A stretch of 64,000 nt of DNA. Origin: an uncultured Prevotellaceae bacterium (lineage in GTDB: Bacteria; Bacteroidota; Bacteroidia; Bacteroidales; Bacteroidaceae). The position numbers were made by a program, and so were the translations under genes. Shown here one piece after another: positions 35,616 to 44,374 of this stretch. The stretch covers positions 1-64,000 of the forward strand of contig OMWH01000010.1 of NCBI GenBank assembly GCA_900314755.1. The letters run 5' to 3'. The notes under the pieces were generated by a model. That model saw only the letters and a program-made list of their open reading frames with translations, was not told where the DNA came from and did not search any database. Within the stretch, counting starts at the first letter, position 1. The number at the start of each line of letters is the position of its first letter.

Positions 35616-35623
35616 TACCTTTG
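35616..35623 (+). promoter_or_regulatory. Putative -7 box of the nuo operon (TACCTTTG)
   Basis: TACCTTTGC lies 32 bp before the nuoA ATG, right after an AT-rich run of ATTTCTC repeats (35581-35613). No clear -33 TTTG is seen. Confidence 0.5.
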
Positions 35624-35654
35624 CAGGCAAATTGAATTCAATATTATTTTAGTT

Positions 35655-36005
35655 ATGAACTTTACGTTGTTAATTACCGTTATTTTGACGGCTGTTACGT
35701 TGGTGGCTGGAGCTTACGTTATTGCGAAGCTGATAGGTCCGCGTTCCTACAACAAGATTAAAGGTGAGCCCTATGAGTGTGGTATTCCAACTCATGGTTC
35801 TTCGTGGTTGCCTTTTTCCGTGGGATTCTACCTGTTCGCCATCCTGTTCCTCATGTTTGATGTGGAGACTGTCTTCCTCTATCCATGGGCTGTCGTCGTG
35901 AAGGAGTTCGGACCAGCGGCATTGCTGAGCATCGGCTTTTTCCTGGTAGTATTAGTATTCGGGCTGGTTTATGCCTGGAGGAAAGGAGACTTGGAATGGA
36001 AGTAA
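35655..36005 (+). CDS. nuoA: NADH-quinone oxidoreductase subunit A
   Basis: This 116-aa inner-membrane protein has three helices and the family motifs KLIGPRSYNKIKGEPYECGIP (with the conserved Cys loop) and FLMFDVETVFLYPWAV. It is part of the membrane arm near the quinone site of complex I. It opens the operon A-B-CD-H-I-J-K-L-M-N, and its last codons overlap the start of nuoB by 10 bp. Confidence 0.95.
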   Translation: MNFTLLITVILTAVTLVAGAYVIAKLIGPRSYNKIKGEPYECGIPTHGSSWLPFSVGFYLFAILFLMFDVETVFLYPWAVVVKEFGPAALLSIGFFLVVLVFGLVYAWRKGDLEWK

Positions 36006-36727
36006 GGAAGCCGTACATCAAGAGTATTCCTTATGAGGAATGGAACGACAATGAGACTTTGGACAAGCTTGTTGATGAACTGCAAGAGGGTGGCACTAAC
36101 GTAGTGGTTGGTTCCCTTGACAAGTTGATCAACTGGGGACGTGCCAACTCCCTGTGGTCTTTGACCTTTGCCACATCATGTTGTGGTATTGAGTTTATGG
36201 CCTGCGGTTGTTCGCGTTACGACTTTGCCCGTTTTGGCTTCGAGGTAACTCGTAACTCTCCTCGTCAGGCTGACTTGATCATGTGTGCTGGTACTATCAC
36301 TCATAAGATGGCACCGGCGTTGAAACGTCTGTATGATGAGATGGCTGAGCCGAAATATGTGATAGCTGTCGGTGGTTGCGCCATCAGTGGCGGTCCTTTT
36401 AAGTCGAGTTATCATGTGGTGAAAGGTATAGAGGAAATCGTTCCTGTTGATGTGTTCATCCCAGGTTGCCCTCCCCGTCCTGAGGCTATCATGTATGGCA
36501 TGATGCAGCTGCAGCGTAAGGTGAAGGTGGAGAAATTCTTCGGTGGTGCTAACCATAAGCAAACGAAAGAGGAGCGTGAGCTTGGCGTTTCTAATGAGGA
36601 GCTGTTGGCACGCAAGATTGGTGATACCCGCCGTGAGCCTATCGTGGTGACAGATGTGCCACAGGAGTTTGTGGAAGAATTGAAGAATTCTAACGTTGAA
36701 GAATTGAAAAAGGAGGCTACCGTATGA
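35996..36727 (+). CDS. nuoB: NADH-quinone oxidoreductase subunit B
   Basis: This 243-aa subunit carries the N2 4Fe-4S cluster that hands electrons to quinone. Its ligands are visible in FATSCCGIEFMACG, GCAISGG and GCPPRPEA. The start at 35996 lies inside the end of nuoA; longer frames upstream read nuoA out of frame. The core ends near residue 180. A C-terminal extension of about 60 residues follows, and its end (FVEELKNSNVEELKKE) is encoded by GAAGAATTG repeat units of the same kind found between genes of this operon. It overlaps nuoCD by four bases. Confidence 0.95.
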   Translation: MEVRKPYIKSIPYEEWNDNETLDKLVDELQEGGTNVVVGSLDKLINWGRANSLWSLTFATSCCGIEFMACGCSRYDFARFGFEVTRNSPRQADLIMCAGTITHKMAPALKRLYDEMAEPKYVIAVGGCAISGGPFKSSYHVVKGIEEIVPVDVFIPGCPPRPEAIMYGMMQLQRKVKVEKFFGGANHKQTKEERELGVSNEELLARKIGDTRREPIVVTDVPQEFVEELKNSNVEELKKEATV

Positions 36728-38337
36728 AATTAGATTTCTTATCATTCGATTACGACAAGTTCGCCTCTGAGATGCAGAACTTGAAGGAGAAGAAGCATTT
36801 TGACTATCTTGTGACGATTGTCGGAGAGGACTTCGGTCCGGAAGAGGGTCTGGGATGTATCTATATCCTTGAGAATACCGAGACCCATGAGCGTTGCTCT
36901 GTTAAGATGATAGCTCGCACACAGGTCTGTGGTGACGGTATAGCTTCTAATGGCATCGGTGAGTCTGATGGTCAGTTGGTACCATATCTCCCTACGGTCA
37001 TCAATATCTGGAAGGTTGCCGACTTGCTGGAGCGTGAGGTCTATGACTTCTTCGGTATCGTCTTTATCGGTCATCCCGATATGCGTCGTCTTTTCCTCAG
37101 AAATGACTTCAAAGGATATCCTTTCCGCAAGGACTGGAAATTTGATGACAGCTACACACTTGCCGATGATGTGGAGGCAGACTATGGCTTGGAGTATTAT
37201 CTCGACCGGGATGGTAACTTGCAGTCGAAGCAGAATAAGCTTTTCACTTCTGATGACTATGTGATTAATATCGGTCCTCAGCACCCGTCGACTCATGGTG
37301 TGCTGCGTCTGCAGACAGTCCTTGACGGTGAGACGGTGAAGCGCGTTTATCCACACTTAGGGTATATCCACCGTGGTATCGAGAAGATGTGTGAGACGAT
37401 GACTTATCCGCAGACACTTGCCTTGACGGACCGTTTGAACTATCTCTCCGCCATGATGCACCGCCATGCACTGGTTGGTGTCATTGAAGAGGGTATGGGC
37501 GTGGAGCTTACCGACCGTATCAAGTATATCCGTACTATCATGGATGAACTGCAGCGTATCGACTCTCATCTGTTGTATGTCGGTTGCTGTGCACAGGATA
37601 TGGGAGCGCTGACCGCTTTCCTCTATTCGATGCGTGACCGTGAGCATGTGCTCAACTGCATGGAGGAAACCACAGGTGGACGACTCATCCAGAACTATTA
37701 TAGAATAGGTGGATTGCAGGATGATATCGATCCTAACTTCGTGAAGAACGTGAAGGCATTGGTGAAGTATCTGAAGCCTATCATTCAGGAGTATGTCGAT
37801 GTGTTTGGCGATAACATCATCACCCACAACCGTTTCGAGAAAGTTGGTCCGATGGGTAAGGAGGATTGTATCAGCTATGCTGTCACAGGTCCTGCCGGTC
37901 GTGCTGCCGGTTGGAAGAATGATGTCCGCAAGAACCATCCTTACGTCATGTACGATAAGGTAGAGTGGGAGCAGATTATCATGACTGGTTGTGACACCAT
38001 GGATCGTTACACCTGCCATATCAATGAGATGTATCAGAGTCTGCATATCATCGAACAGTTGATTGATAACATCCCTGAGGGTGACTTCTATGTGAAGCAG
38101 AAACCGATTATCAAGGTTCCAGAGGGACAGTGGTATTTCTCTGTAGAGGGAGCCAGTGGTGAGTTCGGTGTCTACCTCGACTCACGTGGTGACAAGAGTC
38201 CTTACCGTTTGAAGATGCGTCCGATGGGACTGTCGCTGACAGGTGCCCTTGATCCGATGCTGCGTGGTCAGAAGATTGCTGACCTGGTGGCTACGGGTGC
38301 TGCTATAGACTTTGTAATTCCTGATATCGACCGTTAG
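36724..38337 (+). CDS. nuoCD: Fused NADH-quinone oxidoreductase subunits C and D
   Basis: This 537-aa protein joins NuoC (about 1-150; ADLLEREVYDFFGIVFIGHPDMRRLFL) to NuoD (about 175-537; NIGPQHPSTHGVLRL, YPHLGYIHRGIEKMCE, ending GQKIADLVATGAAIDFVIPDIDR). NuoD forms the quinone chamber with NuoB. C-D fusion is common in Bacteroidota and in E. coli. The start overlaps the nuoB stop (ATGA). A repeat-filled gap of 43 bp separates it from nuoH. Confidence 0.96.
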   Translation: MKLDFLSFDYDKFASEMQNLKEKKHFDYLVTIVGEDFGPEEGLGCIYILENTETHERCSVKMIARTQVCGDGIASNGIGESDGQLVPYLPTVINIWKVADLLEREVYDFFGIVFIGHPDMRRLFLRNDFKGYPFRKDWKFDDSYTLADDVEADYGLEYYLDRDGNLQSKQNKLFTSDDYVINIGPQHPSTHGVLRLQTVLDGETVKRVYPHLGYIHRGIEKMCETMTYPQTLALTDRLNYLSAMMHRHALVGVIEEGMGVELTDRIKYIRTIMDELQRIDSHLLYVGCCAQDMGALTAFLYSMRDREHVLNCMEETTGGRLIQNYYRIGGLQDDIDPNFVKNVKALVKYLKPIIQEYVDVFGDNIITHNRFEKVGPMGKEDCISYAVTGPAGRAAGWKNDVRKNHPYVMYDKVEWEQIIMTGCDTMDRYTCHINEMYQSLHIIEQLIDNIPEGDFYVKQKPIIKVPEGQWYFSVEGASGEFGVYLDSRGDKSPYRLKMRPMGLSLTGALDPMLRGQKIADLVATGAAIDFVIPDIDR

Positions 38338-38339
38338 TC

Positions 38340-38377
38340 GAAGAATTGTAAAATTGAATAATTGAAAAATTGAAGTA
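38340..38377 (+). repeat. GAAGAATTG-type repeat between nuoCD and nuoH
   Basis: AT-rich units related to GAAGAATTG fill the gap. The 18 bases AATTGAAAAATTGAAGTA at 38360-38377 recur exactly at 44351-44368, just before nuoN. Confidence 0.8.
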
Positions 38378-38380
38378 ATT

Positions 38381-39469
38381 ATGTTCGACTTTTCTATTGT
38401 AACACAATGGTTCGACCAATTGCTCAGGGTAACCTTAGGTCTGGGTGATTTCTGGTCGATATTGATAGAATGTGTGCTGGTAGGTGTCATTATCTTGGCA
38501 GCTTATGCGCTTATCGCCATGGTTCTTATTTTTATGGAACGTAAGGTATGTGCTTATTTCCAGTGCCGTCTTGGCCCGATGCGTGTCGGTTATTGGGGAC
38601 TGTTGCAGGTACTTGCTGATGTCTTGAAGATGCTCATCAAGGAGATATTCTTTGTAGACAAGGCAGATAAGTTCCTGTATATTGTCGCTCCTATCCTTGT
38701 TGTCATCGGCTCTGTGGGTGCCTTTGCATTCCTACCGTGGAACAATGGTGCCACCATCCTTGACTTCAACGTGGGTGTGTTCCTTCTGACAGCCATTTCT
38801 TCGATAGGTATTATTGGTATCTTCCTCGCAGGATGGGGTTCTAACAACAAGTACTCAGTGGTGTCTGCTATGCGTAGTGCCGTTCAGATGATTTCCTATG
38901 AGATGTCACTCTGCCTCTGTCTGATAACTGCTGTAATCCTGACTGGTACCATGCAGGTTTCTGGTATCGTGGAGGCACAGACAGGACCTTTCAAGTGGTT
39001 GATCTGTCAGGGACATATCCCTGCCATCATCGCCTTCCTGACTTTCTTGGTCGCCGGTAATGCAGAGGCTAACCGTGGTCCGTTTGATATGGCTGAGGCT
39101 GAGAGTGAGTTGACGGCTGGTCACCATACAGAGTATAGTGGTATGGGATTCGGTTATTTCTACCTCGCTGAGTTCATGAACCTCTTTATCACCGCAGGTA
39201 TTGCCGCTACTGTCTTTTTGGGCGGTTGGGCTCCTGTCAATATCGGTGTGGAGGCTTTCGACGCTGTCATGAACTATATCCCTGGCATCGTCTGGTTCTT
39301 GGGTAAGACTTTTGCCCTCGTATGGATACTGATGTGGATTAAGTGGACCTTCCCGCGTCTGCGTATCGACCAGATTCTGAAACTGGAATGGAAGTATCTC
39401 ATGCCGCTGTCACTGATCAATCTTGTATTGATGACTATCGTGGTGGCACTTGGCTTATATATTAAATAA
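38381..39469 (+). CDS. nuoH: NADH-quinone oxidoreductase subunit H
   Basis: This 362-aa inner-membrane subunit has about eight helices and links the quinone site to the proton-pumping arm. Typical motifs are MERKVCAYFQCRLGPMRVGYWGLLQVLADVLKMLIKE, AMRSAVQMISYEMSLCL, NRGPFDMAEAESELTAGHHTEYSGMGFG and KWTFPRLRIDQILKLEWKYLMPL. All the expected acidic residues of the quinone-chamber loops appear to be present. Confidence 0.96.
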   Translation: MFDFSIVTQWFDQLLRVTLGLGDFWSILIECVLVGVIILAAYALIAMVLIFMERKVCAYFQCRLGPMRVGYWGLLQVLADVLKMLIKEIFFVDKADKFLYIVAPILVVIGSVGAFAFLPWNNGATILDFNVGVFLLTAISSIGIIGIFLAGWGSNNKYSVVSAMRSAVQMISYEMSLCLCLITAVILTGTMQVSGIVEAQTGPFKWLICQGHIPAIIAFLTFLVAGNAEANRGPFDMAEAESELTAGHHTEYSGMGFGYFYLAEFMNLFITAGIAATVFLGGWAPVNIGVEAFDAVMNYIPGIVWFLGKTFALVWILMWIKWTFPRLRIDQILKLEWKYLMPLSLINLVLMTIVVALGLYIK

Positions 39470-39478
39470 GGTGTAGCA

Positions 39479-40024
39479 ATGGAAGAAAATAAATCATATT
39501 TCGGAGAAATCGGACATGCCCTGAAGACCCTTGCCACAGGTATGGGAGTCACTTGGAAAGAGTATTTCAAGGACTTCTTCACCAACAAGTCTACGGAGCA
39601 GTATCCCGAAAACCGTAAGACGACGCTGCATGTGGCGAAACGTCATCGTGGACGTTTGGTGTTCAAGCGTAATGAGGACGGTTCTTATAAATGTACGGCA
39701 TGTACCTTGTGTGAGAAGTCATGTCCTAATGGTACTATCAAGATTGTTTCCCACATGCAGGAGGATCCTGAGACTGGAAAGAAAAAGAAGGTGCTGGACG
39801 ACTATCTGTACGATTTGGGTGACTGTATGTTCTGTCAGTTATGTACCAATGCATGTAATTTCGATGCCATTGAGTTTACCAATGACTTCGAGAATGCGGT
39901 GTTCGACCGCAGCAGGCTGGTGCTCCATCTCGACAAAGAGGTCTATCAAGGCGGTTCACTGCCCAACCTGATAGAAGGTGGTGCCGACTTTGAGATTGGT
40001 AAGTTTAATACTAAAACGAAGTAA
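39479..40024 (+). CDS. nuoI: NADH-quinone oxidoreductase subunit I
   Basis: This 181-aa peripheral subunit holds two 4Fe-4S clusters (N6a and N6b), seen as CTACTLCEKSCP and CMFCQLCTNACNF. It passes electrons to NuoB. In this operon no nuoE, F or G precedes it, so the electron input partner is not the usual NADH dehydrogenase module, unless those genes are elsewhere. It lies 9 bp after nuoH and 5 bp before nuoJ. Confidence 0.95.
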   Translation: MEENKSYFGEIGHALKTLATGMGVTWKEYFKDFFTNKSTEQYPENRKTTLHVAKRHRGRLVFKRNEDGSYKCTACTLCEKSCPNGTIKIVSHMQEDPETGKKKKVLDDYLYDLGDCMFCQLCTNACNFDAIEFTNDFENAVFDRSRLVLHLDKEVYQGGSLPNLIEGGADFEIGKFNTKTK

Positions 40025-40029
40025 GGACT

Positions 40030-40551
40030 ATGGCAAATTTAGTAATGTTTTGCATCCTCGCCGTCGTCATCATCTGCTCTGCTTTGATGTGTGTGATGAC
40101 CACGCGAATCATGCGAGCCGCAACTTTCATGTTGTTTGTGCTCTTTGGTGTGGCAGGTCTTTACTTCCTGCTCGACTATACCTATTTAGGTGCAGCACAG
40201 ATCGCTGTCTATGCCGGTGGTGTGACGATGATTTTCGTCTTTGCCATCCAGCTGGTGAGCAAGCGTACGCTGCAGGGAACGATAGAGCGTATCAAACTCA
40301 GCCGTGCCATCTGGGGCGCGCTGTTGAGTGTGGTAGGCTGTGCTGTCGTTGTCTTAGTGCTGCTGAAGAATCAGTTTTTATATACAGCCATGGCTGTGCC
40401 TGATGAAGAGCTGCCGATGAAGAAGATCGGTATGGCATTGGTAGGTGCTGACAAGTATCAGTATATCCTGCCTTTCGAGTTCATCTCCGTATTCCTGTTG
40501 GCATGTATTATTGGTGGTTTGGTTATCGCAAGAAAGGAGGAGAACGAATAA
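40030..40551 (+). CDS. nuoJ: NADH-quinone oxidoreductase subunit J
   Basis: This 173-aa membrane subunit has about five helices, with the conserved YLGAAQIAVYAGGVTMIFVFAIQLV segment whose pi-bulge helix takes part in coupling. Its stop and the ATG of nuoK share one base (TAATG), so the two are translationally coupled. Confidence 0.94.
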   Translation: MANLVMFCILAVVIICSALMCVMTTRIMRAATFMLFVLFGVAGLYFLLDYTYLGAAQIAVYAGGVTMIFVFAIQLVSKRTLQGTIERIKLSRAIWGALLSVVGCAVVVLVLLKNQFLYTAMAVPDEELPMKKIGMALVGADKYQYILPFEFISVFLLACIIGGLVIARKEENE

Positions 40552-40859
40552 TGGTACCTGTAGAATGTTATTTCGTGCTTAGTGCACTGTTGTTCTTCAT
40601 CGGCGTGTACGGTTTCATCACCCGTCGTAATCTGATTGCCATGCTCATCTCTGTTGAGTTGGTGCTCAATGCCGTTGATATTAATTTCGCCGCTTTCAAC
40701 CGCCTGCTCTATCCGGGCTCCATGGAGGGTATGTTCATGACGCTCTTCGCTATTGGAGTCTGTGCAGCCGAGTGTGCTGTGGCTATCGCAATTATCATCA
40801 ATGTCTATCGCAACTTCAAGAGCGATACCGTTGACAGTATTAAGAATATGAAATGGTAA
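40551..40859 (+). CDS. nuoK: NADH-quinone oxidoreductase subunit K
   Basis: This 102-aa membrane subunit has three helices with the buried Glu in LISVELVLNAVDINF and a second in CAAECAVAIAIIINVYR, both needed for proton transfer. The start at 40551 overlaps the nuoJ stop by one base; an upstream ATG would add residues that read through nuoJ. Length is normal. Confidence 0.94.
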   Translation: MVPVECYFVLSALLFFIGVYGFITRRNLIAMLISVELVLNAVDINFAAFNRLLYPGSMEGMFMTLFAIGVCAAECAVAIAIIINVYRNFKSDTVDSIKNMKW

Positions 40860-40864
40860 ATGTT

Positions 40865-42856
40865 ATGGAAATATATAGTTATTCATTCCTGATTCTTCTG
40901 CTGCCGGCGTTGTCCTTTGTGATTCTTGCGCTTGCTGGTATGAAGATGTCGCATAAGACAGCAGGTCTTATCGGTACTACATCCCTGGGACTGGTGACGG
41001 TATTGTCATACTTGACGGCTTTCGCCTATTTCGGTGCTGACCGTCTTGCCGATGGTACCTTTGCCACCATCGTTCCTTATAACTTCACTTGGCTGCCGTT
41101 GGGCAATTTGCATTTCGATATGGGTATCCTGCTGGATCCTATCTCGGTCATGATGCTGATTGTCATCTCTACGGTATCGTTCATGGTACATATCTACTCA
41201 TTCGGCTATATGCACGGTGAGAAGGGTTTCCAGCGTTACTACGCCTTCCTCTCGCTGTTCACGATGTCAATGCTCGGACTCGTACTTGCCACGAATATCT
41301 TCCAGATGTATACGTTCTGGGAGTTGGTGGGTGTGTCATCTTACTTGCTGATTGGTTTCTACTATCCTTTGAAGCCTGCTATTGCCGCTTCTAAGAAGGC
41401 ATTCATCGTGACTCGTTTCGCTGACATGTTCTTCCTGATCGGTATCCTGCTCTTCGGTTACTACACAGACTCGTTCAGTTTCTCCTTTGCGGGAGACATC
41501 CAGATGGGCGTGGGTACCACCCCGTTCATCGAGGGTAATGCCGCTAAGGCAATGGCTGCAGGAGCCTTCATTTTGCCGACCGCACTGGTACTGATGTTCA
41601 TCGGTGGTGCCGGTAAGAGTGCGATGTTCCCGTTGCACATCTGGTTGCCCGATGCCATGGAGGGTCCGACACCTGTCAGTGCGTTGATTCACGCTGCTAC
41701 GATGGTGGTCGCTGGTGTATTCCAGATTGCCCGTATGTTCCCCCTGTGGATTGAGTATGCTCAGCCGCAGTTGAGTATTGTCGTATGGGTAGGTGTCTTC
41801 ACCGCATTCTATGCAGCGGCAGTTGCCTGTGCGCAGAGTGATATCAAGCGTGTACTTGCCTTCTCCACCATTTCACAGATTGCGTTTATGATGGTGGCAC
41901 TGGGCGTTTCGCTTCCTGGTCACGAGGCTGTTCTTGACAATCATGCGCAGTTAGGTTTCATGGCTGGTATGTTCCATCTGTTCACCCATGCCATGTTCAA
42001 GGCTTGCCTGTTCCTGGGTGCCGGTTGTATCATCCATGCCGTCCATAGTAATGAGATGGCGTTGATGGGCGGACTTCGTAAGTATATGCCTATCACGCAT
42101 ATCACATTCCTGATTAGCTGTTTGGCGATTGCCGGTATTCCATTCTTCTCTGGTTTCAGCTCGAAGGATGAGATTATCACGGCATGTTTCGCCTACAGTC
42201 CGGTAGTGGGATGGATTATGACGGGTATCGCTGCCATGACCGCTTTCTATATGTTCCGTCTGTACTACGGTATCTTCTGGGGTACAGAGAACAAGGAGGC
42301 GCATGAGCATCATACACCCCATGAGGCTCCAGCCACGATGACCGTTCCATTGATTATCCTTTGCGTCATCACTTGCGGTGTGGGTATCTATACCACTATC
42401 GCAGGCTTTGCAGGGTGGGGTGGTTCTTTCGGTCAGTTTGTCAGTGCCGCTGGTACCAACTATACCATTCACTTCGATACGCAGATAGCATTGACCTCCA
42501 CGGTAATCGCCATTCTGAGTATCTGTCTTGCCACCTATATCTATAAAGGAGAGAGCCAACCTATTGCCGACCGTCTGTACAAGCAGTTCCCACGTCTGCA
42601 TCAGGCAGCCTATAAGCGTTTCTATCAGGATGAGATATGGCAGTATGTCACTCACCGTATCATCTTCCGTTGCATCTCCACACCTATTGCATGGTTCGAC
42701 CGTCATGTTGTTGACGGTACCTTCAACTTCCTGGCATGGGGTGCCAACGAGGCAGGTGAGTCTATCCGTCCCTGGCAGAGTGGTGACGTTCGTCAGTATG
42801 CCGTATGGTTCCTGACGGGCACCGTAGCTTTAACATTAATCCTTTTAAGCATCTAA
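40865..42856 (+). CDS. nuoL: NADH-quinone oxidoreductase subunit L
   Basis: This 663-aa antiporter-like pump subunit has about 16 membrane helices. Motifs are MHGEKGFQRYYAFLSLFTMSMLGLVLATN, FWELVGVSSYLLIGFYY, GGAGKSAMFPLHIWLPDAMEGPTPVSALIHAATMVVAGVF and ITHITFLISCLAIAGIPFFSGFSSKDEI. The C-terminus includes the long lateral helix. The Met at 40865 is preferred to the one at 40853, which lies inside nuoK, because it matches the family N-terminus; either is possible. Confidence 0.95.
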   Translation: MEIYSYSFLILLLPALSFVILALAGMKMSHKTAGLIGTTSLGLVTVLSYLTAFAYFGADRLADGTFATIVPYNFTWLPLGNLHFDMGILLDPISVMMLIVISTVSFMVHIYSFGYMHGEKGFQRYYAFLSLFTMSMLGLVLATNIFQMYTFWELVGVSSYLLIGFYYPLKPAIAASKKAFIVTRFADMFFLIGILLFGYYTDSFSFSFAGDIQMGVGTTPFIEGNAAKAMAAGAFILPTALVLMFIGGAGKSAMFPLHIWLPDAMEGPTPVSALIHAATMVVAGVFQIARMFPLWIEYAQPQLSIVVWVGVFTAFYAAAVACAQSDIKRVLAFSTISQIAFMMVALGVSLPGHEAVLDNHAQLGFMAGMFHLFTHAMFKACLFLGAGCIIHAVHSNEMALMGGLRKYMPITHITFLISCLAIAGIPFFSGFSSKDEIITACFAYSPVVGWIMTGIAAMTAFYMFRLYYGIFWGTENKEAHEHHTPHEAPATMTVPLIILCVITCGVGIYTTIAGFAGWGGSFGQFVSAAGTNYTIHFDTQIALTSTVIAILSICLATYIYKGESQPIADRLYKQFPRLHQAAYKRFYQDEIWQYVTHRIIFRCISTPIAWFDRHVVDGTFNFLAWGANEAGESIRPWQSGDVRQYAVWFLTGTVALTLILLSI

Positions 42857-42862
42857 ACGATT

Positions 42863-44344
42863 ATGAATATACTAAGTTTATTTGTTTGCATTCCAGCCCT
42901 GATGCTGCTGGGTCTTTGGCTTGCCAAGAACCTTAATCAGGTGCGTGGTGTGATGGTGGCTGGTGCTTCGTGCTTACTCGCCCTGTCTATATGGCTGACC
43001 ATCTATTTTATCCAGCAGCGTGCGGCAGGTAATACTGACGTGATGTTGCTGGCAGCATCCACACCGTGGTTCAAACCATTGAACATCGCCTACTCGGTAG
43101 GTGTTGACGGTATCTCTGTCGTGATGCTGTTGTTGTCAAGTATCATCGTGTTCACAGGAACATTCGCCTCTTGGCAGTTGAAGCCGATGACGAAGGAGTA
43201 TTTCCTGTGGTTCACGCTCCTTTCAACGGGTGTTTATGGTTTCTTCATCTGCACGGACATGTTCACGATGTTCATGTTCTATGAGGTGGCTCTGATTCCG
43301 ATGTATCTGTTGATTGGTGTGTGGGGTAGTGGTAATAAGGAATATGCTGCTATGAAACTGACCCTGATGCTGATGGGAGGTTCTGCCCTCTTGATTCTCG
43401 GTATCCTGGGTATCTACTATTACAGTGGTGCCACGACGATGAATGTCAATGAGATTGCTGCCATGCACAATATTCCTGTGGAGACTCAGAAGGTGTTCTT
43501 CCCCTTCATCTTCATCGGATTCGGTGTGCTGGGTGCTCTCTTCCCCTTCCACACATGGTCACCTGACGGTCATGCTTCCGCCCCTACGGCAGTGTCTATG
43601 TTGCATGCCGGTGTGCTGATGAAGCTCGGAGGCTACGGCTGTTTCCGTGTTGCCATGTATCTGTTGCCCGATGCCGCCAATGAGTTGGCGTGGATCTTCC
43701 TGATTCTCACCACCATCTCAGTGGTATACGGTGCCTTCTCCGCTTGCGTACAGACCGACTTGAAGTATATCAATGCCTACAGCTCTGTGTCACACTGCGG
43801 TCTGGTACTCTTCGCCCTGTTGATGATGACCAAGACATCCTGCACGGGAGCTATCCTGCAGATGCTCTCTCACGGTCTGATGACGGCACTCTTCTTCGCC
43901 CTCATCGGTATGATCTATGGACGTACCCATACCCGTGACATCCGTTACTTGGACGGTCTGATGAAGATCATGCCATTCCTTGCCGTGGGTTATGTAGTGG
44001 CAGGTCTTGCCAACCTCGGTCTGCCGGGCTTCTCTGGTTTCATTGCTGAGATGACCATCTTCGTGGGTTCTTTCGAGAATCCCGACCAGTTCCATCGTGT
44101 CGCTACCATCATTGCTTGTACATCCATCGTCGTGACAGCCGTCTATATCCTCCGTGTGGTAGGAAAGATCCTGTACGGTGAGGTGAAGAACAAGCATTAT
44201 CTGGAGTTGACCGATGCCACGTGGGATGAGCGTGTCGCTGTCATCTGCCTCATTGCTTGTGTGGCAGGTCTCGGTTTGTTCCCCTTATGGGCAAGCAACG
44301 TCATCTCTGACGCTGTAGGTCCTATCCTCGCAAACATTATATAA
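42863..44344 (+). CDS. nuoM: NADH-quinone oxidoreductase subunit M
   Basis: This 493-aa antiporter-like pump subunit has about 14 helices. It carries MFMFYEVALIPMYLLIGVWG with the conserved Glu, FPFHTWSPDGHASAPTAVSMLHAGVLMKLGGYG and YSSVSHCGLVLFALLMM. It lies 6 bp after nuoL. A 30-bp gap with GAAGAATTG-type repeat precedes nuoN. Confidence 0.95.
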   Translation: MNILSLFVCIPALMLLGLWLAKNLNQVRGVMVAGASCLLALSIWLTIYFIQQRAAGNTDVMLLAASTPWFKPLNIAYSVGVDGISVVMLLLSSIIVFTGTFASWQLKPMTKEYFLWFTLLSTGVYGFFICTDMFTMFMFYEVALIPMYLLIGVWGSGNKEYAAMKLTLMLMGGSALLILGILGIYYYSGATTMNVNEIAAMHNIPVETQKVFFPFIFIGFGVLGALFPFHTWSPDGHASAPTAVSMLHAGVLMKLGGYGCFRVAMYLLPDAANELAWIFLILTTISVVYGAFSACVQTDLKYINAYSSVSHCGLVLFALLMMTKTSCTGAILQMLSHGLMTALFFALIGMIYGRTHTRDIRYLDGLMKIMPFLAVGYVVAGLANLGLPGFSGFIAEMTIFVGSFENPDQFHRVATIIACTSIVVTAVYILRVVGKILYGEVKNKHYLELTDATWDERVAVICLIACVAGLGLFPLWASNVISDAVGPILANII

Positions 44345-44368
44345 TTGAAGAATTGAAAAATTGAAGTA
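44344..44368 (+). repeat. GAAGAATTG-type repeat between nuoM and nuoN
   Basis: The gap contains GAAGAATTG and the exact 18 bases AATTGAAAAATTGAAGTA (44351-44368) also found before nuoH. In both places it ends within about 6 bp of the next ATG, where a Shine-Dalgarno site would be expected. Confidence 0.8.
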
Positions 44369-44374
44369 TATATT

